DNA of 64,000 nt, taken from Beijerinckiaceae bacterium. Its GTDB lineage: Bacteria; Pseudomonadota; Alphaproteobacteria; Rhizobiales; Beijerinckiaceae. Below, one piece after another: positions 1-9,137 of the stretch. Location: assembly GCA_947476075.1 (NCBI GenBank), contig CANJPM010000002.1:1-64000 (forward strand). The letters run 5' to 3'. The notes beneath the pieces are model-generated. The model made no database searches. It worked only from the letters and a program-made list of their open reading frames with translations, and was not told where the DNA came from. Made by a program: the position numbers and the translations under genes. Position 1 is the stretch's first letter. The number at the start of each line of letters is the position of its first letter.

Positions 1-777
1 ATCATAAACCCGGAAAGCGTGCTGAAAATACCCAAGCGTTCCGTCCGTTAATCGATGGTCTCGCAGGGTCGAGCCGCCGGCGGCTATCGCTTCAGTGAGA
101 ACCTCGCGAATAGCATCATGCAGAACCCGGGCGCGCTCCGTGGGAGCCCCTGACTGTTTTGCAAGCGTGCTTGCGGACCGCGTCGGCGACAAGCTAGCGC
201 GATGAAGAGCTTCGCACACGTAGATGTTGCCTAGGCCGGCGACAACACGCTGATCCAGCAAAGCCGCTTTCAAATTCGTCCGCTTACCCGCGCAGGCCTG
301 CGCTAGTTTTTCGGGCCCGAAAGCATTCCCTAAGGGCTCGGCTCCAAGGCCTTTGAAGGAGGAATGCTGTTCAAGCTCGAGTCTGGAGGTCACGTCCATG
401 AACCCAAATCGCCGCGGGTCATTGTAGACAACCCTGACCCCATTTGAGAGATGAAACACGACATGATCATGGGTGCGGTCGTTTGATCGCGCGTAATGGA
501 AGCCTCCCGGAACTTCGACTGTCTCTGCCTCGACGCGAAATGAACCGCTCATGCCCAAATGCATGATCAGTACACATCCGTCGTCCAAATCCACTAGCAA
601 ATATTTTGCACGACGCCCAAGAGCTGCGATCGTACGGCCTTCAAGACGCTGCGTAAAATTCTCGGGAAACGGGAAGCGCAATCCATCCCTTCGGCACTCA
701 ACGCTCAAGATGCTAGCGCCACGCATGGAAGGCTCCAAGCCGCGACGGACCGTTTCAACTTCGGGAAGTTCGGGCAT
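1..777 (-). CDS. mutM: Formamidopyrimidine-DNA glycosylase (Fpg/MutM), 3' end outside window
   Basis: Base-excision repair glycosylase/AP lyase that removes oxidised purines such as 8-oxoguanine. I translated it by hand from the reverse strand: it begins [10 protein letters not shown] with the catalytic Pro2 and Glu3, has a conserved Lys near residue 58, and continues in frame for 259 codons to the window edge. The C-terminal zinc-finger region (about 30 residues) must lie beyond position 1. The last visible part, with GNIYVCEAL and [10 protein letters not shown], fits the helix-two-turn-helix region. It is divergent from ubiE, with about 85 bp between the starts, a common rhizobial arrangement. 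No frameshift is seen in the visible portion. Confidence 0.95.
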   Translation of the reverse strand, partial: MPELPEVETVRRGLEPSMRGASILSVECRRDGLRFPFPENFTQRLEGRTIAALGRRAKYLLVDLDDGCVLIMHLGMSGSFRVEAETVEVPGGFHYARSNDRTHDHVVFHLSNGVRVVYNDPRRFGFMDVTSRLELEQHSSFKGLGAEPLGNAFGPEKLAQACAGKRTNLKAALLDQRVVAGLGNIYVCEALHRASLSPTRSASTLAKQSGAPTERARVLHDAIREVLTEAIAAGGSTLRDHRLTDGTLGYFQHAFRVYD

Positions 778-862
778 GGGTTACCTGAGCGCTCGGGATT
801 TGAGGAGCTACATAGCCATCGACAGCGCTAGGCGCTATGGTTGTCGGCGTTCGGAGACGACC

Positions 863-1639
863 ATGGCACATATTTCTTCAACCCCGTCAGACCAACCACA
901 GATTGACTTCGGCTTCACCAAAGTGCCGCTGCAGGAAAAGCAAGGAAGAGTGAACGACGTGTTCCGGTCGGTGGCGGCCCGTTACGACGTCATGAACGAT
1001 GCAATGTCCGTGGGCATGCACAGGGTTTGGAAAGATGTCCTTGTTGGCATGGTCGCCCCACCCAAGTCTCGCCCTTTTCGTCACCTCGACGTTGCGGGAG
1101 GCACAGGAGACGTCGCTTTTCGCATTGCTGGCGCTGGTGGTTACGACACGGCCGTGACCGTAGCTGACATCAACGGATCGATGCTGGAAGTTGGCCGGGA
1201 GCGCGCAGCGAAATTGGGCCTCGACCAGACGGTCGATTTTGTAGAAGCCAATGCAGAAGCGCTGCCATTTTCGGATCAGACCTTCGACGCCTATACGATC
1301 GCGTTTGGAATTCGCAACGTGCCTCGGCGTGAGCTTGCGCTCCGCGAAGCCTGGCGCGTCCTCAAGAGAGGCGGCCGCTTTCTCTGTCTTGAATTCTCCG
1401 ATGTTGATGTGCCGTTCATTGACACGATTTATCGGTCCTATTCGTTCAACGCGATACCGGCCATTGGGAAGCTTGTAGCCGGAGACAGCGAATCCTACCG
1501 TTACCTCGTCGAATCGATAGCGCAGTTCCCGTCGACTGAAACGTTCAAGGAAAAGGTAGCCGCAGCTGGCTTCTCTCGTTCCATGTACACAAAGCTGACG
1601 GGCGGCGTCGTCGCTATTCATTCCGGCTGGAAGCTCTGA
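863..1639 (+). CDS. ubiE: Demethylmenaquinone/2-polyprenyl-6-methoxy-benzoquinol C-methyltransferase UbiE
   Basis: SAM-dependent C-methyltransferase of ubiquinone (and menaquinone) synthesis. The reading frame is open from 551, but the protein family starts near ATG 863 ([10 protein letters not shown]), which gives 258 residues, the usual length; the upstream extension overlaps mutM on the other strand. The N-terminal part carries FGFTKVP and [13 protein letters not shown], typical of UbiE. The SAM-binding glycine motif [13 protein letters not shown] lies at about residues 75-87, and [10 protein letters not shown] plus [16 protein letters not shown] match the COQ5 signature. The next gene, ubiB, starts three bases after its stop, so the two are probably co-transcribed. 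Confidence 0.96.
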   Translation: MAHISSTPSDQPQIDFGFTKVPLQEKQGRVNDVFRSVAARYDVMNDAMSVGMHRVWKDVLVGMVAPPKSRPFRHLDVAGGTGDVAFRIAGAGGYDTAVTVADINGSMLEVGRERAAKLGLDQTVDFVEANAEALPFSDQTFDAYTIAFGIRNVPRRELALREAWRVLKRGGRFLCLEFSDVDVPFIDTIYRSYSFNAIPAIGKLVAGDSESYRYLVESIAQFPSTETFKEKVAAAGFSRSMYTKLTGGVVAIHSGWKL

Positions 1640-1642
1640 GGC

Positions 1643-3217
1643 TTGATTTTGTTAAACGCATTCGGCCATTTTATACGACTGACACACGCAGGCTGGGTCT
1701 TGGCGCGAGAGGGCGTTTTCGCCGACGTTGATCCTTCCAATTTGCCCCCGGCCGCGAGCTTGCCATTGCAGGCGGCTCGCCTTCTGGAGAGGAGGAATTC
1801 AAGCAAAACGTCCAACAGGCTTGCCAAAGCAGTGGCAAAGTTAGGACCATCTTACATCAAGCTGGGTCAGTTTCTGGCGACGCGCCCTGACTTGGTCGGC
1901 GCCAAGGCGGCGCTTGAATTGGAAGAGCTACAGGACCGGCTGGCGCCATTCTCGAAGGCGCTTGCTATCGAGTCCATAGAGTCCGCTCTGGGCCGCAGCA
2001 TTGGCGAAATTTTCGAGGAGTTCGGTGATCCCGTCGCGGCGGCCTCGATCGCTCAGGTTCACAAGGCTAAAATAAGAGATGGTCACAGCTTGCGCGATGT
2101 CGCTGTGAAGGTACTTCGTCCAGGCGTAGAGAGGCGCTTCAAGCGAGACCTGGGCGATATGTTCTTCGCAGCAAAAATTGCGGAACGTTATTCATCTGAA
2201 GCAAGACGCCTTCGACTTTACGACGTCGTCGACACATTGGCGCGCGGCGTAAAGATGGAGATGGATTTCCGTTTGGAGGCGGCTGCGGCGTCGGAGTTTG
2301 CTGAAAACACACTCGCTGATCCAGACTTTCAGGTGCCTGGCGTCAACTGGGAGCGGACGGCAAAGAACGTTCTCGTCATTGAATGGATAGATGGAACCAG
2401 CCTGTCGGACTTGGTCTCCCTCAAGAACCATGGGTACGATCTTCCCCAGCTTGGCAAAATCGTTATCCAATCATTCTTGCGACACGCCGTCCGGGATGGT
2501 TTTTTTCACGCGGACATGCATCAGGGAAACCTATTCATTGACCGCGAAGGTCGTCTCGCTCCAGTTGATTTCGGTATTATGGGCCGACTTGGCGCCAAGG
2601 AGCGGCGCTTTCTTGCCGAGATTCTTTTCGGTTTCATCACGCGAGATTATCGCCGCGTGGCAGAAGTCCATTTTGAGGCCGGTTATGTCCCGGCAACTTA
2701 TCGCGTCGAAGATTTCGCCCAAGCTATTCGAGCGATTGGAGAGCCTATTCACTCACGCACAGCAGACCAGATTTCAATGGCCAAATTACTGGGGCTGTTG
2801 TTCGAAATCACGGCGCTGTTCGATATGAAGACAAGAACGGAGCTCGTGCTTCTTCAAAAGACGATGGTCGTTGTCGAGGGGGTTGCGCGCTCGCTCGATC
2901 CCAAGCTCGATCTCTGGTCAACGTCGGAGCCTGTCGTGGCTGGCTGGATTCGAGAAAAACTCGGACCTGCAGGGATCATGCAAGATCTTGGGCAAAGCGT
3001 CTCGGTTCTGAGCCGTTTGGCGCAGAAACTGCCCGACCTGATCGAGCAGAGCGGAATTCTCGTGCAGAATATGAATCTTGACGAGCGTAGCTCCATGCGT
3101 TCCTCCCAAGACAGGCTGGAATTGATGTGCCAGACACAGGTGCGCCAGAGCCGGTCGATCGGCTTGGCGCTTTGGACGATCGCGGGAATCTTGGCGTTCG
3201 CGCTTTTTGCGCGCTAG
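1643..3217 (+). CDS. ubiB: Ubiquinone biosynthesis protein kinase-like UbiB (ABC1/ADCK family)
   Basis: Atypical kinase/ATPase of the ABC1/COQ8 family needed for ubiquinone synthesis; membrane-associated. The start used is TTG at 1643, 524 residues, the normal length. Seen in sequence: the KxGQ signature (YIKLGQFLATRPD, around residue 71), the alanine-rich loop replacing a glycine loop (AAASIAQVHKA), the catalytic HADMHQGN segment and a DFG motif (APVDFGIMGRL). The last 20 residues form a hydrophobic C-terminal anchor. Directly downstream of ubiE, forming the ubiE-ubiB-coaBC-dut unit. Confidence 0.95.
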   Translation: MILLNAFGHFIRLTHAGWVLAREGVFADVDPSNLPPAASLPLQAARLLERRNSSKTSNRLAKAVAKLGPSYIKLGQFLATRPDLVGAKAALELEELQDRLAPFSKALAIESIESALGRSIGEIFEEFGDPVAAASIAQVHKAKIRDGHSLRDVAVKVLRPGVERRFKRDLGDMFFAAKIAERYSSEARRLRLYDVVDTLARGVKMEMDFRLEAAAASEFAENTLADPDFQVPGVNWERTAKNVLVIEWIDGTSLSDLVSLKNHGYDLPQLGKIVIQSFLRHAVRDGFFHADMHQGNLFIDREGRLAPVDFGIMGRLGAKERRFLAEILFGFITRDYRRVAEVHFEAGYVPATYRVEDFAQAIRAIGEPIHSRTADQISMAKLLGLLFEITALFDMKTRTELVLLQKTMVVVEGVARSLDPKLDLWSTSEPVVAGWIREKLGPAGIMQDLGQSVSVLSRLAQKLPDLIEQSGILVQNMNLDERSSMRSSQDRLELMCQTQVRQSRSIGLALWTIAGILAFALFAR

Positions 3218-3257
3218 CGTAAAAAGCATTTGCGACAGCAGGCTGAAGCAGGGTGTC

Positions 3258-4493
3258 ATGCTACAAGAACGTAAAATCTTGTTGATTATTGGTGGGGGAA
3301 TCGCCGCCTATAAGAGCTTGGAGCTGCTCAGACTGCTTCGCAGCGCCGGCGCCAAAGTTCGTGTGGTTTTGACGAGCGCTGGTTGTGAGTTCGTAACGCC
3401 TTTATCCGCTTCCAGCCTTTCTGGCGATAAAGTCTACACGGATCTTTTCTCGCTGACCGACGAAGCGGAGATTGGGCACATCCAGCTGTCGCGCGACGCC
3501 GATCTTGTCATTGTTGCTCCAACGACTGCGGATCTTCTCGCCAAGATCGCAACTGGACAGGCAGATGACCTTGCATCAACGCTGTTGCTAGCGACGAACA
3601 AGCCGATTTTGCTGGCGCCAGCCATGAATGTTCGCATGTGGCTTCATGCGGCGACGCGACGTAATGTAGAGCGCGCAAAGCTGGATGGGTGTTTTTTTAT
3701 AGGCCCGGGCGAAGGATCAATGGCCTGCGGTGATTTCGGCCCCGGCCGGATGACAGAACCTTTAGACATACTGAACGCGGCCGCCAACTTGATGGATCGC
3801 GATCTCGACAAAGGTTCGGCTGCAAAGAGTCTTCCCCTTGAAGGAAAAAAAGTCATCGTTACCTCTGGCCCAACGCACGAACCGATCGATCCCGTCCGGT
3901 TTATCGCCAACCGGTCATCGGGAAGACAGGGACATGCGATTGCGCGAGCAGCAGCGCAAGCTGGAGCAGACGTTGTTTTGGTGAGCGGGCCTGTTTCTAT
4001 CCCCCCCCCTGTCGGGGTGCAATTGATCTGCGTCGAGACGGCCAAGGAAATGCTTGCCGCCGTCCAACAGTCCCTTCCAGCTGATGTCTTTATCGCGGCT
4101 GCGGCGGTGGCGGACTGGCGGGTCGAGCGGATTGAAGCGAGTAAGATCAAGAAGGACAAGAATGGGCTACCTGTCCTCAAATTCATAGAAAACCCTGACA
4201 TCCTTGCAGAAGTTGCGGCCAGCGGCGAAGCGCGACCGCCAGTCGTCGTAGGCTTTGCAGCCGAGACGGACGGATTATTGGCTAACGCGCAAGCGAAATT
4301 GACCAAAAAAGCGTGTGACTTGATCGTCGCCAATGATGTTGGCGTTGGGTCTGACGTCATGGGAGGCTTGGATAATATCGTTCATATTATCTCTCGAGAC
4401 AAAGTGGAATCGTGGCCCAGACTAAGCAAGGATCTAGTGGCGGAAAAGCTTGTGCGGCATATCTCGCTTCTTCTTTCCAATGGTGACAAATGA
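3258..4493 (+). CDS. coaBC: Bifunctional phosphopantothenoylcysteine decarboxylase/phosphopantothenate-cysteine ligase
   Basis: Two consecutive steps of coenzyme A synthesis. The frame is open from 3207, but ATG 3258 ([19 protein letters not shown]) is the natural start, giving 411 residues. The N-terminal CoaC flavoprotein domain shows the PAMN motif and the [13 protein letters not shown] substrate-lid region. The C-terminal CoaB domain has [21 protein letters not shown] and the FAAETD and [11 protein letters not shown] segments. A run of nine C residues (4001-4009) lies in the CoaB part. The stop overlaps the dut start by an ATGA, indicating translational coupling. Confidence 0.96.
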   Translation: MLQERKILLIIGGGIAAYKSLELLRLLRSAGAKVRVVLTSAGCEFVTPLSASSLSGDKVYTDLFSLTDEAEIGHIQLSRDADLVIVAPTTADLLAKIATGQADDLASTLLLATNKPILLAPAMNVRMWLHAATRRNVERAKLDGCFFIGPGEGSMACGDFGPGRMTEPLDILNAAANLMDRDLDKGSAAKSLPLEGKKVIVTSGPTHEPIDPVRFIANRSSGRQGHAIARAAAQAGADVVLVSGPVSIPPPVGVQLICVETAKEMLAAVQQSLPADVFIAAAAVADWRVERIEASKIKKDKNGLPVLKFIENPDILAEVAASGEARPPVVVGFAAETDGLLANAQAKLTKKACDLIVANDVGVGSDVMGGLDNIVHIISRDKVESWPRLSKDLVAEKLVRHISLLLSNGDK

Positions 4494-4960
4494 TCCACGT
4501 GCTCGTCACCCTTGTGAATCAAGGAAAGGGCCTTGAGATCCCACGACGTCACTCCGCTGGAGCGGCTGGAATGGATCTCCTAGCTGCGGTTGCTCCAGAC
4601 ACCACCCTGACAATCGCACCGCGAGAACGAATCCTCGTGCCAACTGGCTTGGCAATAAGTTTACCAGAAGGGTTCGAAGCCCAGATCCGACCTCGCTCTG
4701 GTTTGGCGCTAACGCACGGTGTAACTGTACTGAACGCGCCTGGGACCATTGACTGTGACTACAGGGGAGAGATCGGAGTCATTCTCGTGAATCATGGGTC
4801 CGCGCCCTTCGAGATCAGCAGGGGCGACCGGATAGCGCAACTGGTTATCGCACCCGTGGTCGCGGCCGAACTCGTTGAAGTTGAAAGCCTTGAAGTAAGC
4901 GCAAGAGGCTCGCGCGGGTTCGGGTCCACCGGCAAAATCTCGGGGAGCCACAGCCGATGA
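4490..4960 (+). CDS. dut: Deoxyuridine 5'-triphosphate nucleotidohydrolase (dUTPase)
   Basis: Trimeric dUTPase that hydrolyses dUTP to dUMP, keeping uracil out of DNA and feeding dTMP synthesis. At 156 residues it has all five family motifs in order: [36 protein letters not shown] and the flexible C-terminal [10 protein letters not shown]. Motif 3 contains the catalytic aspartate. It overlaps coaBC by four bases at its start, and the Rrf2-type regulator by four at its end (ATGA), so all three are probably co-transcribed. Confidence 0.97.
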   Translation: MIHVLVTLVNQGKGLEIPRRHSAGAAGMDLLAAVAPDTTLTIAPRERILVPTGLAISLPEGFEAQIRPRSGLALTHGVTVLNAPGTIDCDYRGEIGVILVNHGSAPFEISRGDRIAQLVIAPVVAAELVEVESLEVSARGSRGFGSTGKISGSHSR

Positions 4961-5409
4961 TCCTGTTATCAAAAAGAGCTTTGTTGGGCGTGGCTGCGGT
5001 GGTGGATATTGCAATCCATGCGCGACCTGTCCCGGTTGCAGCCAAAGCACTCGCGGCTCGACACAATCTGCCACCACGTCATCTCGAAACGTTGCTTCAG
5101 GCTCTCGTTCGCGCAAGCATTCTAAAAGGCGTTAGAGGCCCGAGGGGCGGCTACGAATTAGCGCGAGAGCGTCGCCGAATAACGGTCGGCGAAGTTGTGC
5201 GGGTCGCCATAGCGTCGGATGAAGACGGAGCATATGAACTTCAAACGAGCTCCCGCCTTGTCTCAGAAATCGTCGCCCCAATCGTTTCAGAGGCCAGCAA
5301 GGAGCTAATCTCCGTTCTTGACCAGACAACAATCGAAGATTTGGTTCGTAGGGCGGAAGGGTTGGGTGTTTTTGACGCTGGATCTAGTCTAGTCGATTTT
5401 ACAATATAA
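4957..5409 (+). CDS. Rrf2-family transcriptional regulator lacking all cysteines (CymR-like)
   Basis: A 150-residue winged-helix protein of the Rrf2 family: helix-turn-helix about residues 28-60 ([22 protein letters not shown]), then the family motif [15 protein letters not shown] and a dimerisation helix. IscR, NsrR and RirA use three conserved cysteines to bind an iron-sulfur cluster; this protein has no cysteine at all, so it cannot sense through such a cluster. In this it resembles Bacillus CymR, whose corepressor is the CysK enzyme. The next gene here is cysK, 61 bp downstream. A role in controlling cysteine synthesis is therefore a reasonable inference, not shown by sequence alone. ATG overlaps the dut stop. 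Confidence 0.88.
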   Translation: MILLSKRALLGVAAVVDIAIHARPVPVAAKALAARHNLPPRHLETLLQALVRASILKGVRGPRGGYELARERRRITVGEVVRVAIASDEDGAYELQTSSRLVSEIVAPIVSEASKELISVLDQTTIEDLVRRAEGLGVFDAGSSLVDFTI

Positions 5410-5470
5410 GTTTGTTTTTTAAGAAATTACGCCTCTGTGATATGTGTTGTGAAACGAGAGGAGTTCTACG

Positions 5471-6430
5471 ATGACCGATGCAAAGGCAGGCCGCGGGAAA
5501 ATCTACGATTCCATTACACAAACAATCGGCAATACGCCGTTGGTGCGTTTGAACAGACTGGCTGAATCTCGAGGTATCAAGGCTAACTTATTGGCAAAGC
5601 TTGAGTTTTTCAACCCCCTTGCCAGCGTTAAAGATCGTATTGGCGTCAATATGATTGATAGCCTTGAGGCTGCAGGGCGCATTCATCCGGGAAGCACACT
5701 GCTGGTCGAACCGACGTCCGGCAACACGGGTATCGCACTCGCTTTCGTCGCGGCGGCGCGGGGATACCGTCTTATGCTGGTGATGCCTGAATCGATGTCT
5801 ATTGAGCGACGGAAAATGCTGGCGCTGTTGGGGGCGGAGCTCATTCTGACGCCCGCCGCCCAAGGTATGAAGGGCGCCATAGCAAAGGCGCAAGAAATCG
5901 TCGCCGCCGAACCTAACGCTGTCATACCTCAGCAATTTGAGAATGAGGCAAATCCTGAAATCCACCGACGTACGACAGCTGAGGAAATCTGGAACGACAC
6001 CGCTGGGGCCGTTGACGCGTTGATATCTGGAGTAGGGACCGGCGGTACTATCACTGGCGTTGGGCAGGTCCTGAAAGATCGGAACAGCAAAATACGGATT
6101 ATAGCGGTTGAGCCCGAAGACTCGCCTGTTTTATCGGGAGGTTCCCCCGGTCCACATAAGATCCAGGGAATTGGCGCCGGCTTCGTCCCCTCCATCCTAA
6201 ATAAATCCATCATCGACGAAGTGATGACAGTCGGCAACCAGACGTCTTTTGATACAGCAAGGCTCGTCGCCCGGCTGGAAGGAATTCCGGTTGGCGTCTC
6301 CTCGGGAGCGGCAATCGCAGCTGCGCTGGAAGTTGGCGCAAGAGACGAGATGGCCAGCAAAAACATTGTGATCATTATTCCGTCGTTTGCGGAACGCTAT
6401 CTTTCAACAGCGCTCTTCGAGGGTCTGTAA
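5471..6430 (+). CDS. cysK: Cysteine synthase (O-acetylserine sulfhydrylase A)
   Basis: PLP enzyme that makes L-cysteine from O-acetylserine and sulfide. 319 residues, normal length. The PLP lysine is in [11 protein letters not shown] (Lys54); the TSGNTGIAL phosphate/substrate loop follows, then the glycine-rich [15 protein letters not shown]-phosphate cup and GVSSGAA near the C-terminus. ATG 5471 is preceded by a strong GAGAGGAG ribosome-binding site. It follows the Cys-less Rrf2 regulator on the same strand, suggesting co-regulation. Confidence 0.96.
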   Translation: MTDAKAGRGKIYDSITQTIGNTPLVRLNRLAESRGIKANLLAKLEFFNPLASVKDRIGVNMIDSLEAAGRIHPGSTLLVEPTSGNTGIALAFVAAARGYRLMLVMPESMSIERRKMLALLGAELILTPAAQGMKGAIAKAQEIVAAEPNAVIPQQFENEANPEIHRRTTAEEIWNDTAGAVDALISGVGTGGTITGVGQVLKDRNSKIRIIAVEPEDSPVLSGGSPGPHKIQGIGAGFVPSILNKSIIDEVMTVGNQTSFDTARLVARLEGIPVGVSSGAAIAAALEVGARDEMASKNIVIIIPSFAERYLSTALFEGL

Positions 6431-6441
6431 GACGGCGCCCG

Positions 6442-6471
6442 TTGACGAAACCGCATATCGGCGACTATAAG
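6442..6471 (+). promoter_or_regulatory. Probable sigma-70 promoter of rpsT
   Basis: TTGACG (6442-6447) and TATAAG (6466-6471) are separated by 18 bp, close to the housekeeping consensus. It lies 80 bp upstream of the rpsT start and just after the cysK stop, which fits an independent strong promoter for a ribosomal protein gene. Confidence 0.6.
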
Positions 6472-6550
6472 ACAAAATACCTCGACCACGAGTGGGGTGA
6501 GGAATGTTTTTTAGCGCGCCGACTGTCCGGTACGCCTTTTGAGGTCCACT

Positions 6551-6817
6551 ATGGCGAATACTTCATCGGCCAAGAAGGCCGTACGCAAAATCGACCGCCG
6601 CACTGCGGTTAACCGCTCACGTCGCAGCCAGATGCGCACCTACATCCGTAAGGTTGAAGAAGCGCTTGAAAGTGGCGATGCTTCGGCTGCCAAGACCGCT
6701 CTCGCGACTGCTGAGCCCATCATGATGCGCGCTGCCCAAAAAGGTATTGTTCATAAGAATACTGCTTCGCGCCGCATTTCCCGGTTGACGAAGCGGGTCA
6801 AGTCGCTCGCTAGCTGA
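6551..6817 (+). CDS. rpsT: 30S ribosomal protein S20
   Basis: Small-subunit protein that binds 16S rRNA early in assembly. 88 residues from ATG 6551 ([21 protein letters not shown]), highly basic and alanine-rich, all helical; the C-terminal part [20 protein letters not shown] is diagnostic. A TTG 12 bases upstream keeps the frame open but is unlikely to be used. A clear intrinsic terminator follows. rpsT directly upstream of dnaA is a standard alphaproteobacterial arrangement. Confidence 0.97.
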   Translation: MANTSSAKKAVRKIDRRTAVNRSRRSQMRTYIRKVEEALESGDASAAKTALATAEPIMMRAAQKGIVHKNTASRRISRLTKRVKSLAS

Positions 6818-6836
6818 TCGTTTGAAAAATGATGCC

Positions 6837-6867
6837 AAGGCCCGGAGTTTTCTCCGGGCCTTTTTTT
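6837..6867 (+). terminator. Intrinsic terminator after rpsT
   Basis: Perfect 9-bp GC-rich stem GGCCCGGAG/CTCCGGGCC (6839-6847 with 6852-6860), loop TTTT, followed by seven T residues; two extra A-T pairs extend the stem. Textbook Rho-independent terminator. Confidence 0.93.
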
Positions 6868-7495
6868 ATTCTTCGCGGACGTTTCGAAACAGGAAAGCGA
6901 ACAGATAAGTCGACTGTGATTCAGCAACTTGTCGACCAAGAGCAGATAGCGCCACCAAAAGGAGCATATCCTTTTTTGCCTCCGCAACTTGCATCGAAAC
7001 ACGAGCGCCTAACTCGACTTTCTTCAAAATAGACTTTTCAGAGATAGGCTACTCCGGAATCAGTCGCTTATGTGCGTCAACATATAAGTGCTTATTAATT
7101 GTGGCCAACCTGCGAAAACGACATCGACCAAGCGTGTTGCGCATGCATGTTGGGCATGTAATCTGATTTCGAGATTGTCTCGATCTTGCTGCGTAAGAAG
7201 GCGTGTCCGCAGGGGTATCTTTCGCTCCGGCAACAAAGCGCGCGATACGTTTTAGGGCCGTGGTGATTGGGGGCCAGCGTTTGGCGGTTGTCAGGCGCTA
7301 CTGGTTTTTCATTATGGGTTAAGCGGAGCCGCGAATAGTGTTCGCGGAAGGGGGTACTATGTTCTTTAATGCTAAGCTAAATAATGGCGATACAATAGGT
7401 CGTTCATTTTTTTCGTTCGCTGCTGTTTATCAGCGTCACCTTTCCATAGTCGCTCCATTTTTGCGCGGGAGCCCAATTCATCAGTTGTCCTAGAT
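6868..7495. other. Long non-coding stretch upstream of dnaA
   Basis: No convincing gene. Two small open frames here (6829-7032 plus, 6751-7002 minus) overlap the rpsT terminator or rpsT itself and have no family features. A terminator-like hairpin (6957-6977) is present. Only degenerate DnaA-box-like words (for example TGTGGCCAA near 7098) and one near-CtrA site (7366-7380) are seen, so this is not the better origin candidate. It may hold the dnaA promoters. Confidence 0.6.
6957..6977 (+). terminator. Terminator-like hairpin
   Basis: Stem AAAAGGA/TCCTTTT with a 5-nt loop (GCATA), followed by more T residues, about 90 bp downstream of the rpsT terminator. It could be a second terminator or end a small transcript; weak GC content makes it uncertain. 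Confidence 0.35.
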
Positions 7496-7537
7496 AGGAG
7501 CGGGCGCAGCGCTTAGCTGCGCAGATCTCTTGCTCCT
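7496..7537 (+). promoter_or_regulatory. Structured leader element upstream of dnaA
   Basis: Nested inverted repeats: outer AGGAGC (7496-7501) pairs with GCTCCT (7532-7537), inner GCGCAGC (7504-7510) pairs with GCTGCGC (7516-7522), loop GCTTA. It ends 48 nt before the dnaA ATG, within the probable 5' untranslated region. Control of DnaA synthesis through the leader is known in Caulobacter, but this structure is my own reading. Confidence 0.45.
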
Positions 7538-7585
7538 GCTGTTAGCAGCGCTGTTGCGTCAAATAAAAATACTTGGAACCGAGAT

Positions 7586-9103
7586 ATGACCTTTGCGCGG
7601 GAAAAAAACGTTCCCAATAATAATGTCGATATGGACCATGACGAGGCGCGCAGAACTGCAGCTTGGTCGCGCATCTCTCAGAGACTCAATGCCGAATTCG
7701 GAGAAGATGTTTATACGTCTTGGTTCGCTCGTCTTGAGCTAGATGCTCTTCGAGCTGGTTTAGCTTATTGTTCGGTGCCAACAAAATTTCTGAAAAGCTG
7801 GATCCAGTCGCATTATCAGGAACGCATCCTTGTCATTATAGCTTCAGAGCTACCGGAGGCACATGGGCTGATCATTGAGGTCAGGAGCGGCACCCGTAAG
7901 CAAAACACCAATCTAGATACGGCAGCTCTGCCTGAAGTTGCAGCATTCGGCGACAATGCTTTGCAACGGCGGAGCAAGGAACAATTTCTTCCAAGCGCTC
8001 AACGTCTCGCACCGCACGTATTTGGCAGCGGCGATCAATCTGGTGGGGATGCAGCGATCATCGGGGCGCCCCTTGATCGTCGCTTCACGTTCGATAGCTT
8101 TTTGGTCGGAGAATCAAACAGGCTAGCTCATGCTGCGGCAATGCGGATAGCAAGCGCCGGCGCAAATGAGTCCGCTTTATATAATCCGCTGTATCTGCAT
8201 GCTGCCGTTGGGTTGGGGAAAACACATCTAATACAAGCAATTGCGAATGCAGCAGCGCTGAACGGTCAGCGGTCTCTCTATCTGACCGCTGAAAAATTCA
8301 TGTACGGCTTCGTGTCCGCTCTACGTGCCCATACCGCAGTCGCATACAAGGAACGCTTGCGCTCAATCGACAAGCTGATCATTGACGATGTGCAATTCCT
8401 AAGGGGGAAATCTATCCCTCAGGAGTTTTGTCACACGCTTAATGCGTTGATAGATGCCGGGAAGCAGGTCGTTATTGCCGCCGACAGGCCGCCATCTGAG
8501 CTTGATAGCCTTGACGACAGAGTCCGTTCGAGATTGTCAGGCGGACTTTGCGTTGAGATGAGACCATTTGACGAAGCGCTCCGAGTGAGCGTCATCGAGG
8601 CGAGAATTGAAGCTGCGAGAGCGACCCAGCCAGGTTTCGAAGTACCGGCAGCAGTTGTTCGCTACGTTGCAACCGTGATCCAGACAAACGGGCGCGATCT
8701 TGATGGAGCGGTCAACAGATTGCTAGCTCACGCGACTCTGGCCAGCACGCCATTGACTATCGAGCTGGCGGAAGTGGCGATCCGAGATCTTGTGAGGTTG
8801 CGGGAGCCCAAGCGCGTTAAGATCGAGGACATTCAGAAGCTGGTTGCAAACCATTACAGCGTTTCTCGCCCTGATATTCTTTCGTCAAGACGGACAGCTA
8901 CGGTGGTGAGGCCACGGCAGATCGCAATGTATCTCGCCAAAGTGCTTACCCTTCGTTCACTACCTGAGATTGGACGACGCTTCGGCGGCAGAGACCATAC
9001 AACGGTCCTTCATGCTGTGCGAAAGATCGAAACGCTTGCCAAAACTGATGGGGTTCTTTCGGAAGAGCTCGAGCTCCTCAAGAGAATGCTGACAGACCAA
9101 TAG
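7586..9103 (+). CDS. dnaA: Chromosomal replication initiator protein DnaA
   Basis: AAA+ initiator that binds DnaA boxes and opens oriC. 505 residues. Domain I is at about 25-95, followed by a variable linker. In domain III the Walker A is VGLGKTH (208-214) and the Walker B LIIDDVQF (264-271). Domain IV ends with the DNA-binding signature [15 protein letters not shown] 7586 is used; a downstream ATG (residue 16) is possible because neither has a strong Shine-Dalgarno sequence. It follows rpsT after a 768-bp gap holding a folded leader and is convergent with the binding-protein gene at 9124. Confidence 0.97.
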   Translation: MTFAREKNVPNNNVDMDHDEARRTAAWSRISQRLNAEFGEDVYTSWFARLELDALRAGLAYCSVPTKFLKSWIQSHYQERILVIIASELPEAHGLIIEVRSGTRKQNTNLDTAALPEVAAFGDNALQRRSKEQFLPSAQRLAPHVFGSGDQSGGDAAIIGAPLDRRFTFDSFLVGESNRLAHAAAMRIASAGANESALYNPLYLHAAVGLGKTHLIQAIANAAALNGQRSLYLTAEKFMYGFVSALRAHTAVAYKERLRSIDKLIIDDVQFLRGKSIPQEFCHTLNALIDAGKQVVIAADRPPSELDSLDDRVRSRLSGGLCVEMRPFDEALRVSVIEARIEAARATQPGFEVPAAVVRYVATVIQTNGRDLDGAVNRLLAHATLASTPLTIELAEVAIRDLVRLREPKRVKIEDIQKLVANHYSVSRPDILSSRRTATVVRPRQIAMYLAKVLTLRSLPEIGRRFGGRDHTTVLHAVRKIETLAKTDGVLSEELELLKRMLTDQ

Positions 9104-9110
9104 AATTCTG

Positions 9111-9137
9111 AGAGCGGCGGACATTATCTGCCGCTCT
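9111..9137. terminator. Bidirectional terminator hairpin between dnaA and the convergent binding-protein gene
   Basis: AGAGCGGC (9111-9118) pairs with GCCGCTCT (9130-9137), with an 11-nt loop; it overlaps the stop codon of the minus-strand gene and lies 8 bp after dnaA. The T tract is short on both sides. Confidence 0.5.

Noticed and set aside
551-862. N-terminal extension of UbiE to 362 residues
   Set aside because: It overlaps mutM on the opposite strand, is low-complexity Arg/Ser-rich, and the family starts at ATG 863.
6829-7032. 67-codon open frame between rpsT and dnaA
   Set aside because: It starts inside the rpsT terminator and has no family feature or ribosome-binding site.
7366-7380. 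CtrA site upstream of dnaA (TTAA-TGCTAAG-CTAA)
   Set aside because: The second half-site has a mismatch and lies in an AT-rich context; mentioned only as a weak lead.
6868-7585. Origin of replication directly upstream of dnaA
   Set aside because: No DnaA box with one mismatch or better was found; the 40793-41499 region is the better candidate.
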